A stretch of DNA of 64,000 nucleotides from Phycisphaerae bacterium (GTDB taxonomy: Bacteria; Planctomycetota; Phycisphaerae; UBA1845; CAIVHJ01), in assembly GCA_022072405.1 (NCBI GenBank), contig JAJVHX010000001.1:124001-188000 (forward strand), given 5' to 3'. This document shows, piece after piece, positions 27,755 to 36,916 of this stretch. Position numbers and translations under genes: made by a program. The notes beneath the pieces are model-generated. The model had not been told where the DNA came from, made no database searches, and saw nothing but the letters and a program-made list of their open reading frames with translations. The stretch's first letter is position 1, and the number at the start of each line of letters is the position of its first letter.

Positions 27755-28579
27755 ATGGACACGATTACACGCGTTGAGGTTGGGTCGATTGTGATCGGAG
27801 GCGGGGCACCACTGGTGTTGATCGCCGGGCCTTGTGTTATGGAGAGTGAAGCCCACACGCTGCAACTGGCTGCCGCAATCGATAACATCTGTCGACGACT
27901 GCAACTGCCGCTGATTTTCAAAGCCAGCTTCGATAAAGCTAACCGTTCCAGTATCGATAGTTTCCGCGGACCAGGTCTGCAGGAGGGATTGCGGATCCTG
28001 GCCCGGGTACGGCTTGAACTGGGCGTACCAATCTTGAGTGATATTCACGAAGCCGATCAGGCTGGTGCTGCCGGGGAGGTGCTGGACATCGTGCAGATCC
28101 CCGCCTTTCTCTGTCGCCAGACGGATCTGATTATCGCCGCGGCGCAGACCGGTAAGGTGCTCAATATCAAGAAGGGGCAGTTCATGGCCCCGGAGGAAAT
28201 GGCCAATACGGTCAGTAAAGCCGGCCAGGTGGGCAATCGCCGAGTGTTGCTCACCGAACGGGGAACGTTTTTTGGCTATCATCGACTGGTCAACGATATG
28301 ACTGCGATCGCCAAGATGCAGAGTTATGCTCCGGTGATTTTTGACGGCACCCATTCATGCCAGTTTCCCGGCGGTGAGGGGCGGATGAGCGGCGGACAAC
28401 GCGAGTACGCTCCGCTGCTCTTCCGTGCGGCGGTGGCGGCGGGGGCGGATGCCCTGTTTCTGGAGGTGCATGATCATCCGGCGGCGGCCAAGAGCGACCC
28501 CGCCACGGTCTGGCCGCTCGACCAATTGGAAAAATTGCTTACCGATTGCCTGCGCCTGCGCGCTGCATTGTCGAAGTAA
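27755..28579 (+). CDS. kdsA: 3-deoxy-8-phosphooctulonate synthase (KDO8P synthase)
   Basis: Condenses phosphoenolpyruvate with arabinose-5-phosphate to Kdo-8-phosphate, the committed step to Kdo of lipopolysaccharide. 274 residues. The G-P-C-V-M-E-S motif (Cys27), F-K-A-S-F-D-K-A-N-R-S, D-I-H-E, I-P-A-F-L-C-R-Q-T-D, K-K-G-Q-F and D-G-T-H-S-C-Q are all present. Cys27 stands where metal-independent E. coli KdsA has Asn, so this is the metal-dependent class. The start at 27755 gives the standard N-terminus; an alternative lies 18 bases upstream. Confidence 0.96.
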   Translation: MDTITRVEVGSIVIGGGAPLVLIAGPCVMESEAHTLQLAAAIDNICRRLQLPLIFKASFDKANRSSIDSFRGPGLQEGLRILARVRLELGVPILSDIHEADQAGAAGEVLDIVQIPAFLCRQTDLIIAAAQTGKVLNIKKGQFMAPEEMANTVSKAGQVGNRRVLLTERGTFFGYHRLVNDMTAIAKMQSYAPVIFDGTHSCQFPGGEGRMSGGQREYAPLLFRAAVAAGADALFLEVHDHPAAAKSDPATVWPLDQLEKLLTDCLRLRAALSK

Positions 28580-28647
28580 GGCTATAATCACTGCTGGGGG
28601 ATTGGGGAACGAAGCCACGGGTATCCTGGTAGCGGCAAGGCCGATTG

Positions 28648-31569
28648 ATGAATATGGCGAATCCTTCACCGTTGCAGTTTGAAGAACCCGCCTATCTCTG
28701 GTTGTTGATCCTGCTTCCATTGATGATCTTGATGAGCTGGCGAGCACTGAGTGCGATTGATCCCGGGCGACGATACGTGACCCTGGCCTTGCGAGCGGTG
28801 GTACTGGGCTGCATCATAGTTGCGATGGCTGGTCCGCAACGGGTCCGTCGTGTGGATGACCAGACGGTGGTTTTCGTGCTGGATCATTCTCGAAGCGTAC
28901 CGCGTGAACAGCAGCAGGAAGCGTTTAATTTCATCCGGCAGGCAGTGAAGGGTATGCGACCGGGGCAGGATCGTGTGGCCCTGGTGGGTTTTGACGGAGT
29001 CGCCAATATTGAGCAATTGGCCCAGCCGCAATTGCAGGTGGAAGTCCTGGGTACGCCGACCCATCCGGATCAGTCTAATCTGGCTGATGCGCTGCGTTAT
29101 GCTTCCGCGATCATCCCATCCGACACCGCCCGCCGCGTAGTGGTGCTCTCCGACGGCAACGAAACCGCGGGCCTGGCGCTGCCGGAAGCGGAGCGATTGG
29201 CCGCTCAGCATATTCCTGTCGATGTTGTTCCGCTCGACTACCACTATGCTCGCGAAGTGATTTTTGAAAAACTGCTGGCACCGGGCACGGCGGCGTTGAA
29301 CGAAAGCATCGAACTGAACCTCTTTATCCGCGCATTGCAACCGACGCGCGGCCGGATACTGATTTATCGCAATGGCACCCTGCTGGATGATGGTGTACGG
29401 GTGGAGCTGGAGGTAGGTCCCAATCGATTTACCAAAACCATCGCCCTGAAGCAGCCTGGGTTACAGCATTTTGAAGCTGTTTTTCAACCCGATCATCCGG
29501 AGCAGGACAGTCTGGCGGAGAACAACAGTGGCGTGGCGGTCACACTGGTGGCGGACGTACCCCGCGTGCTGCTGCTGTCCCAGGAGGATTCTTACAGCCA
29601 AGCTTGTGTCGAACTGCTCCGCCGAACACTGGGACTGGAAAAGATTGAGACCGAAGCGCGTGTCGCGGGTGATCGACCTCTTGAGCTGTTGGATCTGCTG
29701 AATTATTCGGCGGTAGTGCTGTCCGACGTTCCCGCTGATCACCTGAGTACCCAGGATCAGCAGGGTTTGGCTGCCTATGTGCAGGAAATGGGCGGCGGCT
29801 TGCTGGCCATCGGCGGGGAGAATTCCTTCAGCGTGGGGGGATATTACGATACGCCGCTGGAGGAAATTCTTCCGGTGGAAACCGGGCGGGACAAAATCCG
29901 CCAGGCCCGGTTGGCCCTGGTGCTGATCATTGACCGCTCCGGCTCGATGAACGGGGAGAAGATTCAATGGGCCAAACGTGCGGCTGCCGCGAGTGGCCAG
30001 TTGCTCGCCGCTCAGGATCAGATTGGAGTAATTGTTTTTGACAGTTTTGCCGAATGGGTGGTTCCCCTGGCGACCTGTCCAGACAAAGCGGCGGTGATTC
30101 AACGCATCCACCAATTGGGCAGCGGTGGTGGGACTGATCTCTATCCAGCCATGCAACAGGCTGCGGACGCGTTGCTGCCATCAACCGCTGAAGCCAAGCA
30201 GGTGTTGATCCTGACCGACGGCCAATCGTCCCCCGGCGAGTTTGAAAAACTGGCCCAGAGCATGGCTGCGGCCAATATCACCATTTCCACCGTCGCCATC
30301 GGCGGTGATGCGGACAAGAAACTACTGCAGCAGATCGCCCGGCTGGCCAACGGCCGTTTCTACGCGGTCGAGAATGGCCGATCCGTTCCACGAATTTTTA
30401 TTCGAGAGATGCTCATGGTCAGCCGGCGAGGCATCAGTGATAAACCGTTCGTGCCCACGCTGGCCGCGCTGTTGCCTGATGGTCCCTTGACCGGATTTGC
30501 GCAGCCGGACTTCCCGCCGCTGGAAGGTTATGTGATCACCACCGCCAAGCCCGAAGCCACCGTCGCGCTCTTCAATGCTGCTGAAGAAAATGATCCCGTG
30601 CTGGCTTTCTGGCGGGTGGGGCTGGGGAAATCAGCGGCGTTTACCAGCGGGATGTGGTCCACCTGGGGCCGACATTGGGCCGAGTGGTCCGCATTTTCCC
30701 GGTTCTGGACCCAGCTGTGTCGCTGGACCGCCAAACCCACGGAAGCGAACGATCTGACCATCACTACTATCCATGATGGCGATCGGATGCGGGTGAATAT
30801 TGCGGCGCTCGATGAGCAGGGTGACGCGATTCGTCATCTGCAGTTGCAAGGCCAGGTGCTTGATCCGCAGTTCCGTCCGCGTCCTTTGCTGTTACAGCAT
30901 ACCGGCGTGGGTCGTTACGAAGGTTCGTTCGATACTAACGCCACCGGTAACTACATTGTTCGGGTGTCCTACGCGGGCTTCAACGGGCGGAAAACGATTA
31001 CCGGCATACAACATGCTGGTGTGGCGATCGCTTATTCACCGGAATTGCGCGCATTGCGTTCCAATGATGCGATGTTGCTGGAAATGGCCAGAATCACCGG
31101 TGGACGGCTTTTGAACAGCGCATACCCGGACCTGGTGTTTGAGTCCGCCAGCATACGGCCGATCGAAACCCGCCAGCCGTTCTGGGAACAGTTAGTGCAA
31201 TGGGCTATGTTCCTGTTTCTTCTGGATGTGGCGGTGCGCCGCCTGGCGGTCACACCGGCGGACCTGCTGGCGGGGGGCCGGAAACTGCTGCAGGATTTCA
31301 CTTATCACCATGCACCGGCCTCGGCACCGGCGACGCTGGCTTCGCTGAAACAGGTACAATATCGGCAGCAGCAGAAATCCCAGACGCGCGAACAGCTCCC
31401 CACTATTGAGGGGGTACCATCCCCGCCGAGACATCGTGACCGCCCGTTGGTTGAACCGGATCCGGCAGTGACTACACCCTCCAATTCACCGACCGAATCC
31501 AGCGGTCAATACACGGCTCGCCTGCTGGATGCCAAACGTCGGGCCCACCGGGATGATGAATCCCCGTGA
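28648..31569 (+). CDS. Membrane protein with two von Willebrand A domains
   Basis: About 973 residues. The N-terminus resembles BatA (F-x-x-P-x-Y-L-W-L-L, two TMs). VWA domain 1 (about 70-240) has the MIDAS-like D-H-S-R-S. A domain with G-G-G-L-L-A-I-G-G-E-N-S-F (about 390-420) recalls a glutamine-amidotransferase-like fold. VWA domain 2 (about 430-610) has D-R-S-G-S, G-G-T-D and T-D-G-Q. A beta-rich region, a TM near 855 and a Pro/Gln-rich tail end it. The plan matches large planctomycete VWA proteins thought to act in envelope quality control or scaffolding, with unknown partners. The start is the ATG; an in-frame TTG is adjacent. Confidence 0.82.
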   Translation: MNMANPSPLQFEEPAYLWLLILLPLMILMSWRALSAIDPGRRYVTLALRAVVLGCIIVAMAGPQRVRRVDDQTVVFVLDHSRSVPREQQQEAFNFIRQAVKGMRPGQDRVALVGFDGVANIEQLAQPQLQVEVLGTPTHPDQSNLADALRYASAIIPSDTARRVVVLSDGNETAGLALPEAERLAAQHIPVDVVPLDYHYAREVIFEKLLAPGTAALNESIELNLFIRALQPTRGRILIYRNGTLLDDGVRVELEVGPNRFTKTIALKQPGLQHFEAVFQPDHPEQDSLAENNSGVAVTLVADVPRVLLLSQEDSYSQACVELLRRTLGLEKIETEARVAGDRPLELLDLLNYSAVVLSDVPADHLSTQDQQGLAAYVQEMGGGLLAIGGENSFSVGGYYDTPLEEILPVETGRDKIRQARLALVLIIDRSGSMNGEKIQWAKRAAAASGQLLAAQDQIGVIVFDSFAEWVVPLATCPDKAAVIQRIHQLGSGGGTDLYPAMQQAADALLPSTAEAKQVLILTDGQSSPGEFEKLAQSMAAANITISTVAIGGDADKKLLQQIARLANGRFYAVENGRSVPRIFIREMLMVSRRGISDKPFVPTLAALLPDGPLTGFAQPDFPPLEGYVITTAKPEATVALFNAAEENDPVLAFWRVGLGKSAAFTSGMWSTWGRHWAEWSAFSRFWTQLCRWTAKPTEANDLTITTIHDGDRMRVNIAALDEQGDAIRHLQLQGQVLDPQFRPRPLLLQHTGVGRYEGSFDTNATGNYIVRVSYAGFNGRKTITGIQHAGVAIAYSPELRALRSNDAMLLEMARITGGRLLNSAYPDLVFESASIRPIETRQPFWEQLVQWAMFLFLLDVAVRRLAVTPADLLAGGRKLLQDFTYHHAPASAPATLASLKQVQYRQQQKSQTREQLPTIEGVPSPPRHRDRPLVEPDPAVTTPSNSPTESSGQYTARLLDAKRRAHRDDESP

Positions 31570-31635
31570 GTTGCTCATTTTATGCTGGAGGCTGAATATT
31601 GCAGCCAGGCGAAGGTCACGCGACAATATTTCATG

Positions 31636-32490
31636 ATGCAGGTATTAGAGTACATTGCGGATGTTCGTCGGGCCGTTGCATTGGCGCGGGGTCATGAGCG
31701 GACTTCGATTGGATTTGTGCCGACGATGGGGGCGCTGCATACCGGCCATGCGTCGCTCATCCGTGCGGCGCGGCAACAGGATGATTTTGTCGTGGTCAGC
31801 ATTTTTGTGAACCCGACGCAATTCGGCCCGCAGGAGGATTTGCGGAATTATCCCCGGCCTCTGGAGCGGGATCTGGCGATGTGCCGGGAGGAAAAGGTTG
31901 ATCTGGTTTTTCTGCCCAGCGCGACGGAAATGTATGGCGATGGATCATTTACTCAGGTGCGTGTTGAACTGCTGAGTCGGACACTTTGCGGCGCTCATCG
32001 GCCGGGACATTTTGATGGCGTCGCCTTGGTGGTGACCAAGTTGTTCAATATCGTTCAGCCCGATCGGGCCTATTTCGGCCAGAAAGATGCTCAGCAGGCG
32101 ACGATCATCCGCCGCATGGTCCGCGACCTGAATCAACCGGTCGATGTGGTCGTCTGCCCCACGGTGCGCGAAGCAGATGGTCTGGCGATGTCGAGCCGCA
32201 ACGCCTATCTGTCACCGGAACAACGAACGCAGGCTCCGGTGCTCTACCGCAGCCTGCAGATGGTTTCGCTGGCCATTGCGAAAGGTGAACACCGTGTCGA
32301 ACAACTTCGACTGCTGGCCTGCGTGGAGATTCAATCCGTTAAGGCGGTGAACATTGATTATCTGGAACTGGTCGATCCGGAAACATTGCAGCCGGTTAAT
32401 CAGTTGGGGCGGCAGGTTCTGGCGGCGGGGGCGGTGCGCCTTGGAGCCGCGCGGCTGATTGACAATCTGCTGATCGACGTTCCAGATTAA
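31636..32490 (+). CDS. panC: Pantothenate synthetase
   Basis: Joins pantoate and beta-alanine with ATP to make pantothenate for coenzyme A. 284 residues. P-T-M-G-A-L-H-T-G-H (29-38) is the nucleotide-binding HIGH-type motif. F-V-N-P-T-Q-F, R-P-G-H-F-D-G-V, F-G-Q-K-D-A-Q-Q and S-S-R-N-A-Y-L follow in the canonical order. The start is chosen by alignment with the family, although the ribosome site is poor; upstream in-frame starts add up to 18 residues. No panB or panD is nearby. Confidence 0.95.
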   Translation: MQVLEYIADVRRAVALARGHERTSIGFVPTMGALHTGHASLIRAARQQDDFVVVSIFVNPTQFGPQEDLRNYPRPLERDLAMCREEKVDLVFLPSATEMYGDGSFTQVRVELLSRTLCGAHRPGHFDGVALVVTKLFNIVQPDRAYFGQKDAQQATIIRRMVRDLNQPVDVVVCPTVREADGLAMSSRNAYLSPEQRTQAPVLYRSLQMVSLAIAKGEHRVEQLRLLACVEIQSVKAVNIDYLELVDPETLQPVNQLGRQVLAAGAVRLGAARLIDNLLIDVPD

Positions 32491-32532
32491 ATCGGTTAGG
32501 ATTACAACGCGTTTGATAACAAAAGCTATTTC

Positions 32533-32567
32533 GTCATTCCTTAGGAATCCCGACTGGCCGGGATGAC
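32533..32567 (+). repeat. Short GTCATTCC...GGGATGAC inverted element
   Basis: GTCATTCC at 32533 and GGGATGAC ending at 32567 form inverted ends around a short GC-rich middle. It resembles the ends of the element at 42335-42438. It may also act as a hairpin after panC. Confidence 0.45.
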
Positions 32568-32580
32568 TGAGGAAACCAGC

Positions 32581-32647
32581 TGGTTTCAAATTACCGATAC
32601 GGGCATCGCGCAGGCTGAAGCCCGCGGCTCTTTGAATTTTGAAACCA
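32581..32647 (+). repeat. Palindromic repeat, TGGTTTCAAA-armed copy
   Basis: Left arm TGGTTTCAAA (32581-32590), core GCGCAGGCTGAAGCCCGCGGCTC (about 32608-32630), right arm TTTTGAAACCA (ending 32647). From CCCGCGGCTCTTTG to the right arm it is identical to the copy at 36846-36913. It lies in the 250-base gap before lgt, which holds no gene. Confidence 0.75.
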
Positions 32648-32740
32648 CTTCCCAGATTTTTCGCCTGTTTTCAGCAGTCTTAGTCTGACAATTACAGGTT
32701 GGATTGAATGGGTAATTCGATATCGTTTATAGAGTGAAGT

Positions 32741-33940
32741 ATGTATCCGGAGTTGTTTGAAATACCGATTATCGGCTATGGCGTGAAGAGCTATGGCTTT
32801 ATGCTGATGCTGGGTTTTCTGAGCGGAACCTGGATGGCGGCCAAGCGGGCGGAGAAGGTGCGGGCCAACCCCGACCTGGTCATTAACCTGGCTTTCTGCT
32901 CGCTGATCGGCGGAGTGGTCGGCGCCCGGCTGATGTATGTCATCCATTACTGGCAGCGGGATTTCGCCGGACGGTCCAACCCGTTGATGGCAGTGATTGA
33001 TATCAGCGCCGGCGGGATGGAGTTTCTCGGCGGAGTGATCGGGGCGCTGGTCATTCTGGTGGGCTACCTGCTGATCATGCGGCAGTCGATCCGCCTCTAT
33101 TTTGATCTGCTGACGCCTTCGCTGATCTGGGGTCTGGCGTTTGGGCGGATGGGTTGCCTGCTGAATGGCTGCTGCTGGGGCGGTGTGGCGGGTGATACGA
33201 TGGCCAAACAGTGGGCCTTGCAGTTTCCCTACGGCAGCCCAGCATTCGTCAGCCAGTTTCATCATGGCCAGTTGGGTGTGCCGGCGCCGCTGATAGTGGT
33301 GAATGATATCGGCCGGATCGGTTTGATGCTGGATCGCGACGAATTGCATAAAAATTACAATACGCTAAACCAGCCGGTTCGGGCTTATGAGCAGGCCAAA
33401 CTCGAATATGATTATCTCTCCAAAGCCGATCCGACCTCGGTGGAAGCCAAGAAAGCCCAGCAGAAATTGAAGCAGCTGGAAACGGCGGTCAAACCGCTGC
33501 AGCAGCGCCTGGAGCTGGTCCAGCGTGAACGGCAGAAATATCCTTCACACGAGTTTCCCGGCCAGGCGATGACCCCGCTCGAACTGGTGGAACTCGCCCG
33601 GACGCAACACTCACTGCCGGTGCACCCGACACAGATTTATGACCTTGTCAATGCCCTGCTGGGCAGCTGGTTTCTGGTCTGGCTGCTCAAGCGCCGTCGA
33701 CATCAGGGTGTGGTTTTCATCGCCATGCTGCTGACCTACCCCTGGACACGACTGGTTCTGGAGACGATCCGTGTCGATAATCCACTCGATACATTCGGCG
33801 GATTGACGATTTCGCAGGGGATCAGCGTGGTGATGTTTGCGATCGGTATCGGCTTGTGGCTGATCTGGCGAAGACTGCCCGCTGTCAGCCCACGTGCCAT
33901 CCCCTGGATTCCCCCTGTCGAACAGAATGCGCAGGGCTGA
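32741..33940 (+). CDS. lgt: Prolipoprotein diacylglyceryl transferase with coiled-coil insertion
   Basis: Transfers diacylglycerol from phosphatidylglycerol to the lipobox Cys of prolipoproteins in the inner membrane. The Lgt signature G-R-M-G-C-L-L-N-G-C-C-W-G is near residues 130-142, G-G-M-E-F-L-G-G near 87-94 and H-P-T-Q-I-Y-D near 292-298. It is 399 residues against about 290 in E. coli. The excess, roughly residues 175-285, is a charged, Gln/Lys/Glu-rich helical segment (about 225-265 looks coiled-coil) placed between the signature and the HPTQIY motif. A longer insertion here is known to me from some planctomycete Lgt proteins, but its role is unknown. Confidence 0.93.
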   Translation: MYPELFEIPIIGYGVKSYGFMLMLGFLSGTWMAAKRAEKVRANPDLVINLAFCSLIGGVVGARLMYVIHYWQRDFAGRSNPLMAVIDISAGGMEFLGGVIGALVILVGYLLIMRQSIRLYFDLLTPSLIWGLAFGRMGCLLNGCCWGGVAGDTMAKQWALQFPYGSPAFVSQFHHGQLGVPAPLIVVNDIGRIGLMLDRDELHKNYNTLNQPVRAYEQAKLEYDYLSKADPTSVEAKKAQQKLKQLETAVKPLQQRLELVQRERQKYPSHEFPGQAMTPLELVELARTQHSLPVHPTQIYDLVNALLGSWFLVWLLKRRRHQGVVFIAMLLTYPWTRLVLETIRVDNPLDTFGGLTISQGISVVMFAIGIGLWLIWRRLPAVSPRAIPWIPPVEQNAQG

Positions 33941-34080
33941 GTTCACCCGACTGTTCAGCATTAACGGATCCTTAATCTACAAACTGTATCCCATTCTTTA
34001 CTCAGATCAATCCCTCTGTGGTACAATAATGAGTAACGGGTCAGCACACCCGGCTTTTCCTGCATATTCAGGATCACATC

Positions 34081-35748
34081 ATGTCACCAGAGAGCCATGA
34101 TCAGATTCAGGTCAAATGTACCTGCGGAACGATACTCAATATGCCGATCTCGGCAGCGGGCCGGCGGGCCCGATGTCCCAAATGTCAGGTTATTTTTACC
34201 ATTCCTCAACCGCCCAATCCGGAAGAAGATGAATTCAACCTGGTCGAGGAATTGGCGGATGAAGAACAGACCGTTATCTCCGGCCCAACCGGCAGCTCCG
34301 CGCGGCTCTGCCCGCGCTGTCAGCAACCGATGAAGGCGGGTCAGCAGTTGTGTGTACAGTGCGGTTTTTACCTGCCGTCCGAGCAGCAATATCAACCGGA
34401 GAGTCAATTAAAGTCGCAACTCACCGGAGCAGTTCGCAACGTCTCCGCGACGGTCGGCCCATTTATGCTTGGATGCCTGTATAGCGGGGCTGGGGCGCTC
34501 ATCGGGGCAACTATCTGGTGCATCATCGCGATCGCCCTCAAACTGGAAATCGGTTATGTGGCCTGGGGACTGGGGGTGCTGGCGGGTATCGGCATGGCCA
34601 AGGGATACCGGAATCATAACTTCCGGGCCGGTGTGGTCGCTTCCATCGTCGCCATTCTCGGGATCGTCGGCGCCAAAGCCATGGTCTTTATTTATGTCAA
34701 TTACCCGGAGATTAAAGAAGCCCGGCAGGCGATCAATGCTCTCGGTGATGAACATACCATAAAACGTTATCAGATTACCTCGCATTACATTGAACAACAG
34801 GCGATGCAGCAGGGATTGTCACCCTCAGATTCACGCAGGGATCTGCTCGGCGAGCAGCAGTTTCAGAAAGCATTGCTGATGAGTCCGGCGGAACTGGATA
34901 CAGAACTGGCCAGGATCAAAGCCTGGGAAGAATCGGGGCGCTGGGCGGAGCCGAACTATCCGCGCAATTTTCTGATTTATGCGCGGCTGGGTCAGGAGAT
35001 GGAAAAATACTATGAACAATTTGAAGATGGTGCGGACGAGGAGGATATTCCTCCATTTTCGCAAGCCCAGTGGTCTACGCTATATCAGCAAGCAGCGGCG
35101 GAGATCGATGCCCTGACCCCCGAACAACAGTTGCAGCAGGCCCGGCAGAAAGATAAGGAAATTAAACGCGATGAATCGATCTTCCGCCTGGCCCAGCACC
35201 AGGCGGAGCTGCGGACCATGGAGCAGGGGCTGCAGCAGTACGGTGATCAACATGCGCAGCTCATGGACGAAGAAAAGAAACGACTCCAGAAGCTTGCGGA
35301 TACGGAGCTTGCCAGCCGGGTCGCCAAGCTCGATGAATGGGAAGCGGGAGCCAAGTGGGATGATTTTGCGTATACCCGCCATTATCTGATCTACAGTCGC
35401 GTCGAAGAGGCGATGTCGACGTGGGATGAGAATCAGGAATTCGATGAGAATTATGAGGCCCGCTATGACGCGGAATGGAAACGGCAGTATGATTTGATCG
35501 TTGTGGAAGTTGATCAGCTGGCGCCGGGTCAGATCCGGGAACTGGTTCGGAAGAACGAAGAGGAAAATCAGCGGCGTCTGGCGACGTTTTCAACCGATTT
35601 TCAAGCCGACGCCACCAAAGAAGTCGCTTCCGAAGCGTTTGATGTCTTTATCAAGAATTATTTCAGCCTGTTTGATATCCTGTGGGTGATTTTTGCGGTC
35701 GGTTCCGCTTTCCAAATTGCCGCCGGCGGCGCCGTAAATGAAAGTTAA
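34081..35748 (+). CDS. Zinc-ribbon membrane protein with duplicated helical module
   Basis: 555 residues. An N-terminal zinc ribbon (C-T-C-G...C-P-K-C, about 13-37) and a second ribbon (C-P-R-C...C-V-Q-C, about 79-98) are followed by three or four TMs (about 125-215). Then comes a long charged helical region and a last hydrophobic segment at the C-terminus. The charged region contains a repeated module: R/K-x-x-W-E-x-x-x-x-W-x-x-x-x-Y-x-R-x-x-L-I-Y-x-R occurs near residues 280-305 and again near 418-445, so it arose by duplication. The ribbon type is common at the N-terminus of planctomycete membrane proteins. The function is unknown. Confidence 0.72.
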   Translation: MSPESHDQIQVKCTCGTILNMPISAAGRRARCPKCQVIFTIPQPPNPEEDEFNLVEELADEEQTVISGPTGSSARLCPRCQQPMKAGQQLCVQCGFYLPSEQQYQPESQLKSQLTGAVRNVSATVGPFMLGCLYSGAGALIGATIWCIIAIALKLEIGYVAWGLGVLAGIGMAKGYRNHNFRAGVVASIVAILGIVGAKAMVFIYVNYPEIKEARQAINALGDEHTIKRYQITSHYIEQQAMQQGLSPSDSRRDLLGEQQFQKALLMSPAELDTELARIKAWEESGRWAEPNYPRNFLIYARLGQEMEKYYEQFEDGADEEDIPPFSQAQWSTLYQQAAAEIDALTPEQQLQQARQKDKEIKRDESIFRLAQHQAELRTMEQGLQQYGDQHAQLMDEEKKRLQKLADTELASRVAKLDEWEAGAKWDDFAYTRHYLIYSRVEEAMSTWDENQEFDENYEARYDAEWKRQYDLIVVEVDQLAPGQIRELVRKNEEENQRRLATFSTDFQADATKEVASEAFDVFIKNYFSLFDILWVIFAVGSAFQIAAGGAVNES

Positions 35749-35906
35749 CAGAATGGTTGGGTGGACTTGCACCGCTTAACTGATTCTGCACACTATATTC
35801 TCGAATCTGAAAATTATTTACCTCATTTACTCGCCTGCTGACGGATGTTCATCATCTGGTAGAATATCTCTCAGCAACAATACTATTTCATTGCTGAGGA
35901 GCAGCC

Positions 35907-36812
35907 ATGTCATTGGTGGTGACCGGTTCGATTGGCATAGACCACGTGCAGACGCCGTTTGGCCAGGTGCAGAATGTGCTGGGCGGATCGGCGATTTATT
36001 TTTCCTGCAGCGCCAGCTTGTTTACACCGGTACGGCTGGTGGGGGTGGTGGGAGAGGATTTCCCGCCGGAGTTTCGCAGCCTGTTGACCCGCCGGGCGAT
36101 AGACCTGGCTGGTCTGGAAACCCGCCACGGCTCTAAAACCTTCCGCTGGAGCGGACGTTATGAAGGGGACATGAACCAGGCGGAGACAGTCTCGGTTAAT
36201 CTGAATGTGCTGGCGGAAAACGCGCCGACCATTCCGCAGGCTTTTCGCGATTCGCAATATGTATTTCTGGCCAACACCCACCCGGCTTTGCAGCAGAATA
36301 TGGCCGGCCAATTCACCCAAGCCCAGCTCATCGTCTGCGACACGATGAACCTGTGGATCAATGAGCAGCGTGAAGCGCTGACCCGTTTACTCAGCTCAGT
36401 GACCGGCATTGTGCTGAACGACGGCGAAGTCCGGCTGTTCACTCACGAATTCAATCTGATCAAAGCCGGCCGTCGCGTGCTGGGTTATGGTCCGCAATTT
36501 GTGATTATCAAGAAGGGTGAGCATGGCTGCCTGTTGGTGACGCAGGAGCAGGTCTGGGCCTTGCCGGCGTTTCCGGCTGAACGGGTCAAGGATCCGACCG
36601 GTGCCGGCGACAGCTTTGCCGGCGGCATGATGGGTTATCTAGCCAGTTGTGGCAACTTCACGATGAATCAATTGCCGCGGGCCCTTGCCTATGGCACGAT
36701 CACTGCATCACTGGCCATTGAGGAATTTTCGCTGCATGGTCTGGAACGGGCGACCCGCGACCTGGTTGAAAAACGTTTTCAGCAATATCTGGCTATGCTG
36801 CATATTGAATAG
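35907..36812 (+). CDS. PfkB-family carbohydrate kinase
   Basis: 301 residues of the ribokinase fold. G-G-S-A (26-29), a sugar-binding lid, N-D-G-E-V (171-175), the K-K-G-E-H-G motif and the anion-hole/catalytic D-P-T-G-A-G-D-S-F-A-G-G (229-240, base Asp235) are all intact. It would phosphorylate a sugar or nucleoside; the substrate cannot be read from the sequence. GAGGAGC precedes the ATG. It is monocistronic, followed by a palindromic repeat and an insertion sequence that leave the gene intact. Confidence 0.9.
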   Translation: MSLVVTGSIGIDHVQTPFGQVQNVLGGSAIYFSCSASLFTPVRLVGVVGEDFPPEFRSLLTRRAIDLAGLETRHGSKTFRWSGRYEGDMNQAETVSVNLNVLAENAPTIPQAFRDSQYVFLANTHPALQQNMAGQFTQAQLIVCDTMNLWINEQREALTRLLSSVTGIVLNDGEVRLFTHEFNLIKAGRRVLGYGPQFVIIKKGEHGCLLVTQEQVWALPAFPAERVKDPTGAGDSFAGGMMGYLASCGNFTMNQLPRALAYGTITASLAIEEFSLHGLERATRDLVEKRFQQYLAMLHIE

Positions 36813-36845
36813 CAGTCAGTCTGCGGTGAAAAAAGGTACTTGAGC

Positions 36846-36913
36846 TGGTTTCAAAATCGCCAAGAGGGACTTCGCGCGGGCTAAAGCCCGCGGCTCTTTG
36901 AATTTTGAAACCA
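36846..36913 (+). repeat. Palindromic repeat with perfect 12-bp inverted ends
   Basis: TGGTTTCAAAAT (36846-36857) and ATTTTGAAACCA (36902-36913) are exact inverted repeats. The core GCGCGGGCTAAAGCCCGCGGCTC sits between. The right end was the target of the adjacent insertion sequence, whose 9-bp duplication AAACCACCT begins inside the right arm. Confidence 0.8.
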
Positions 36914-36916
36914 CCT

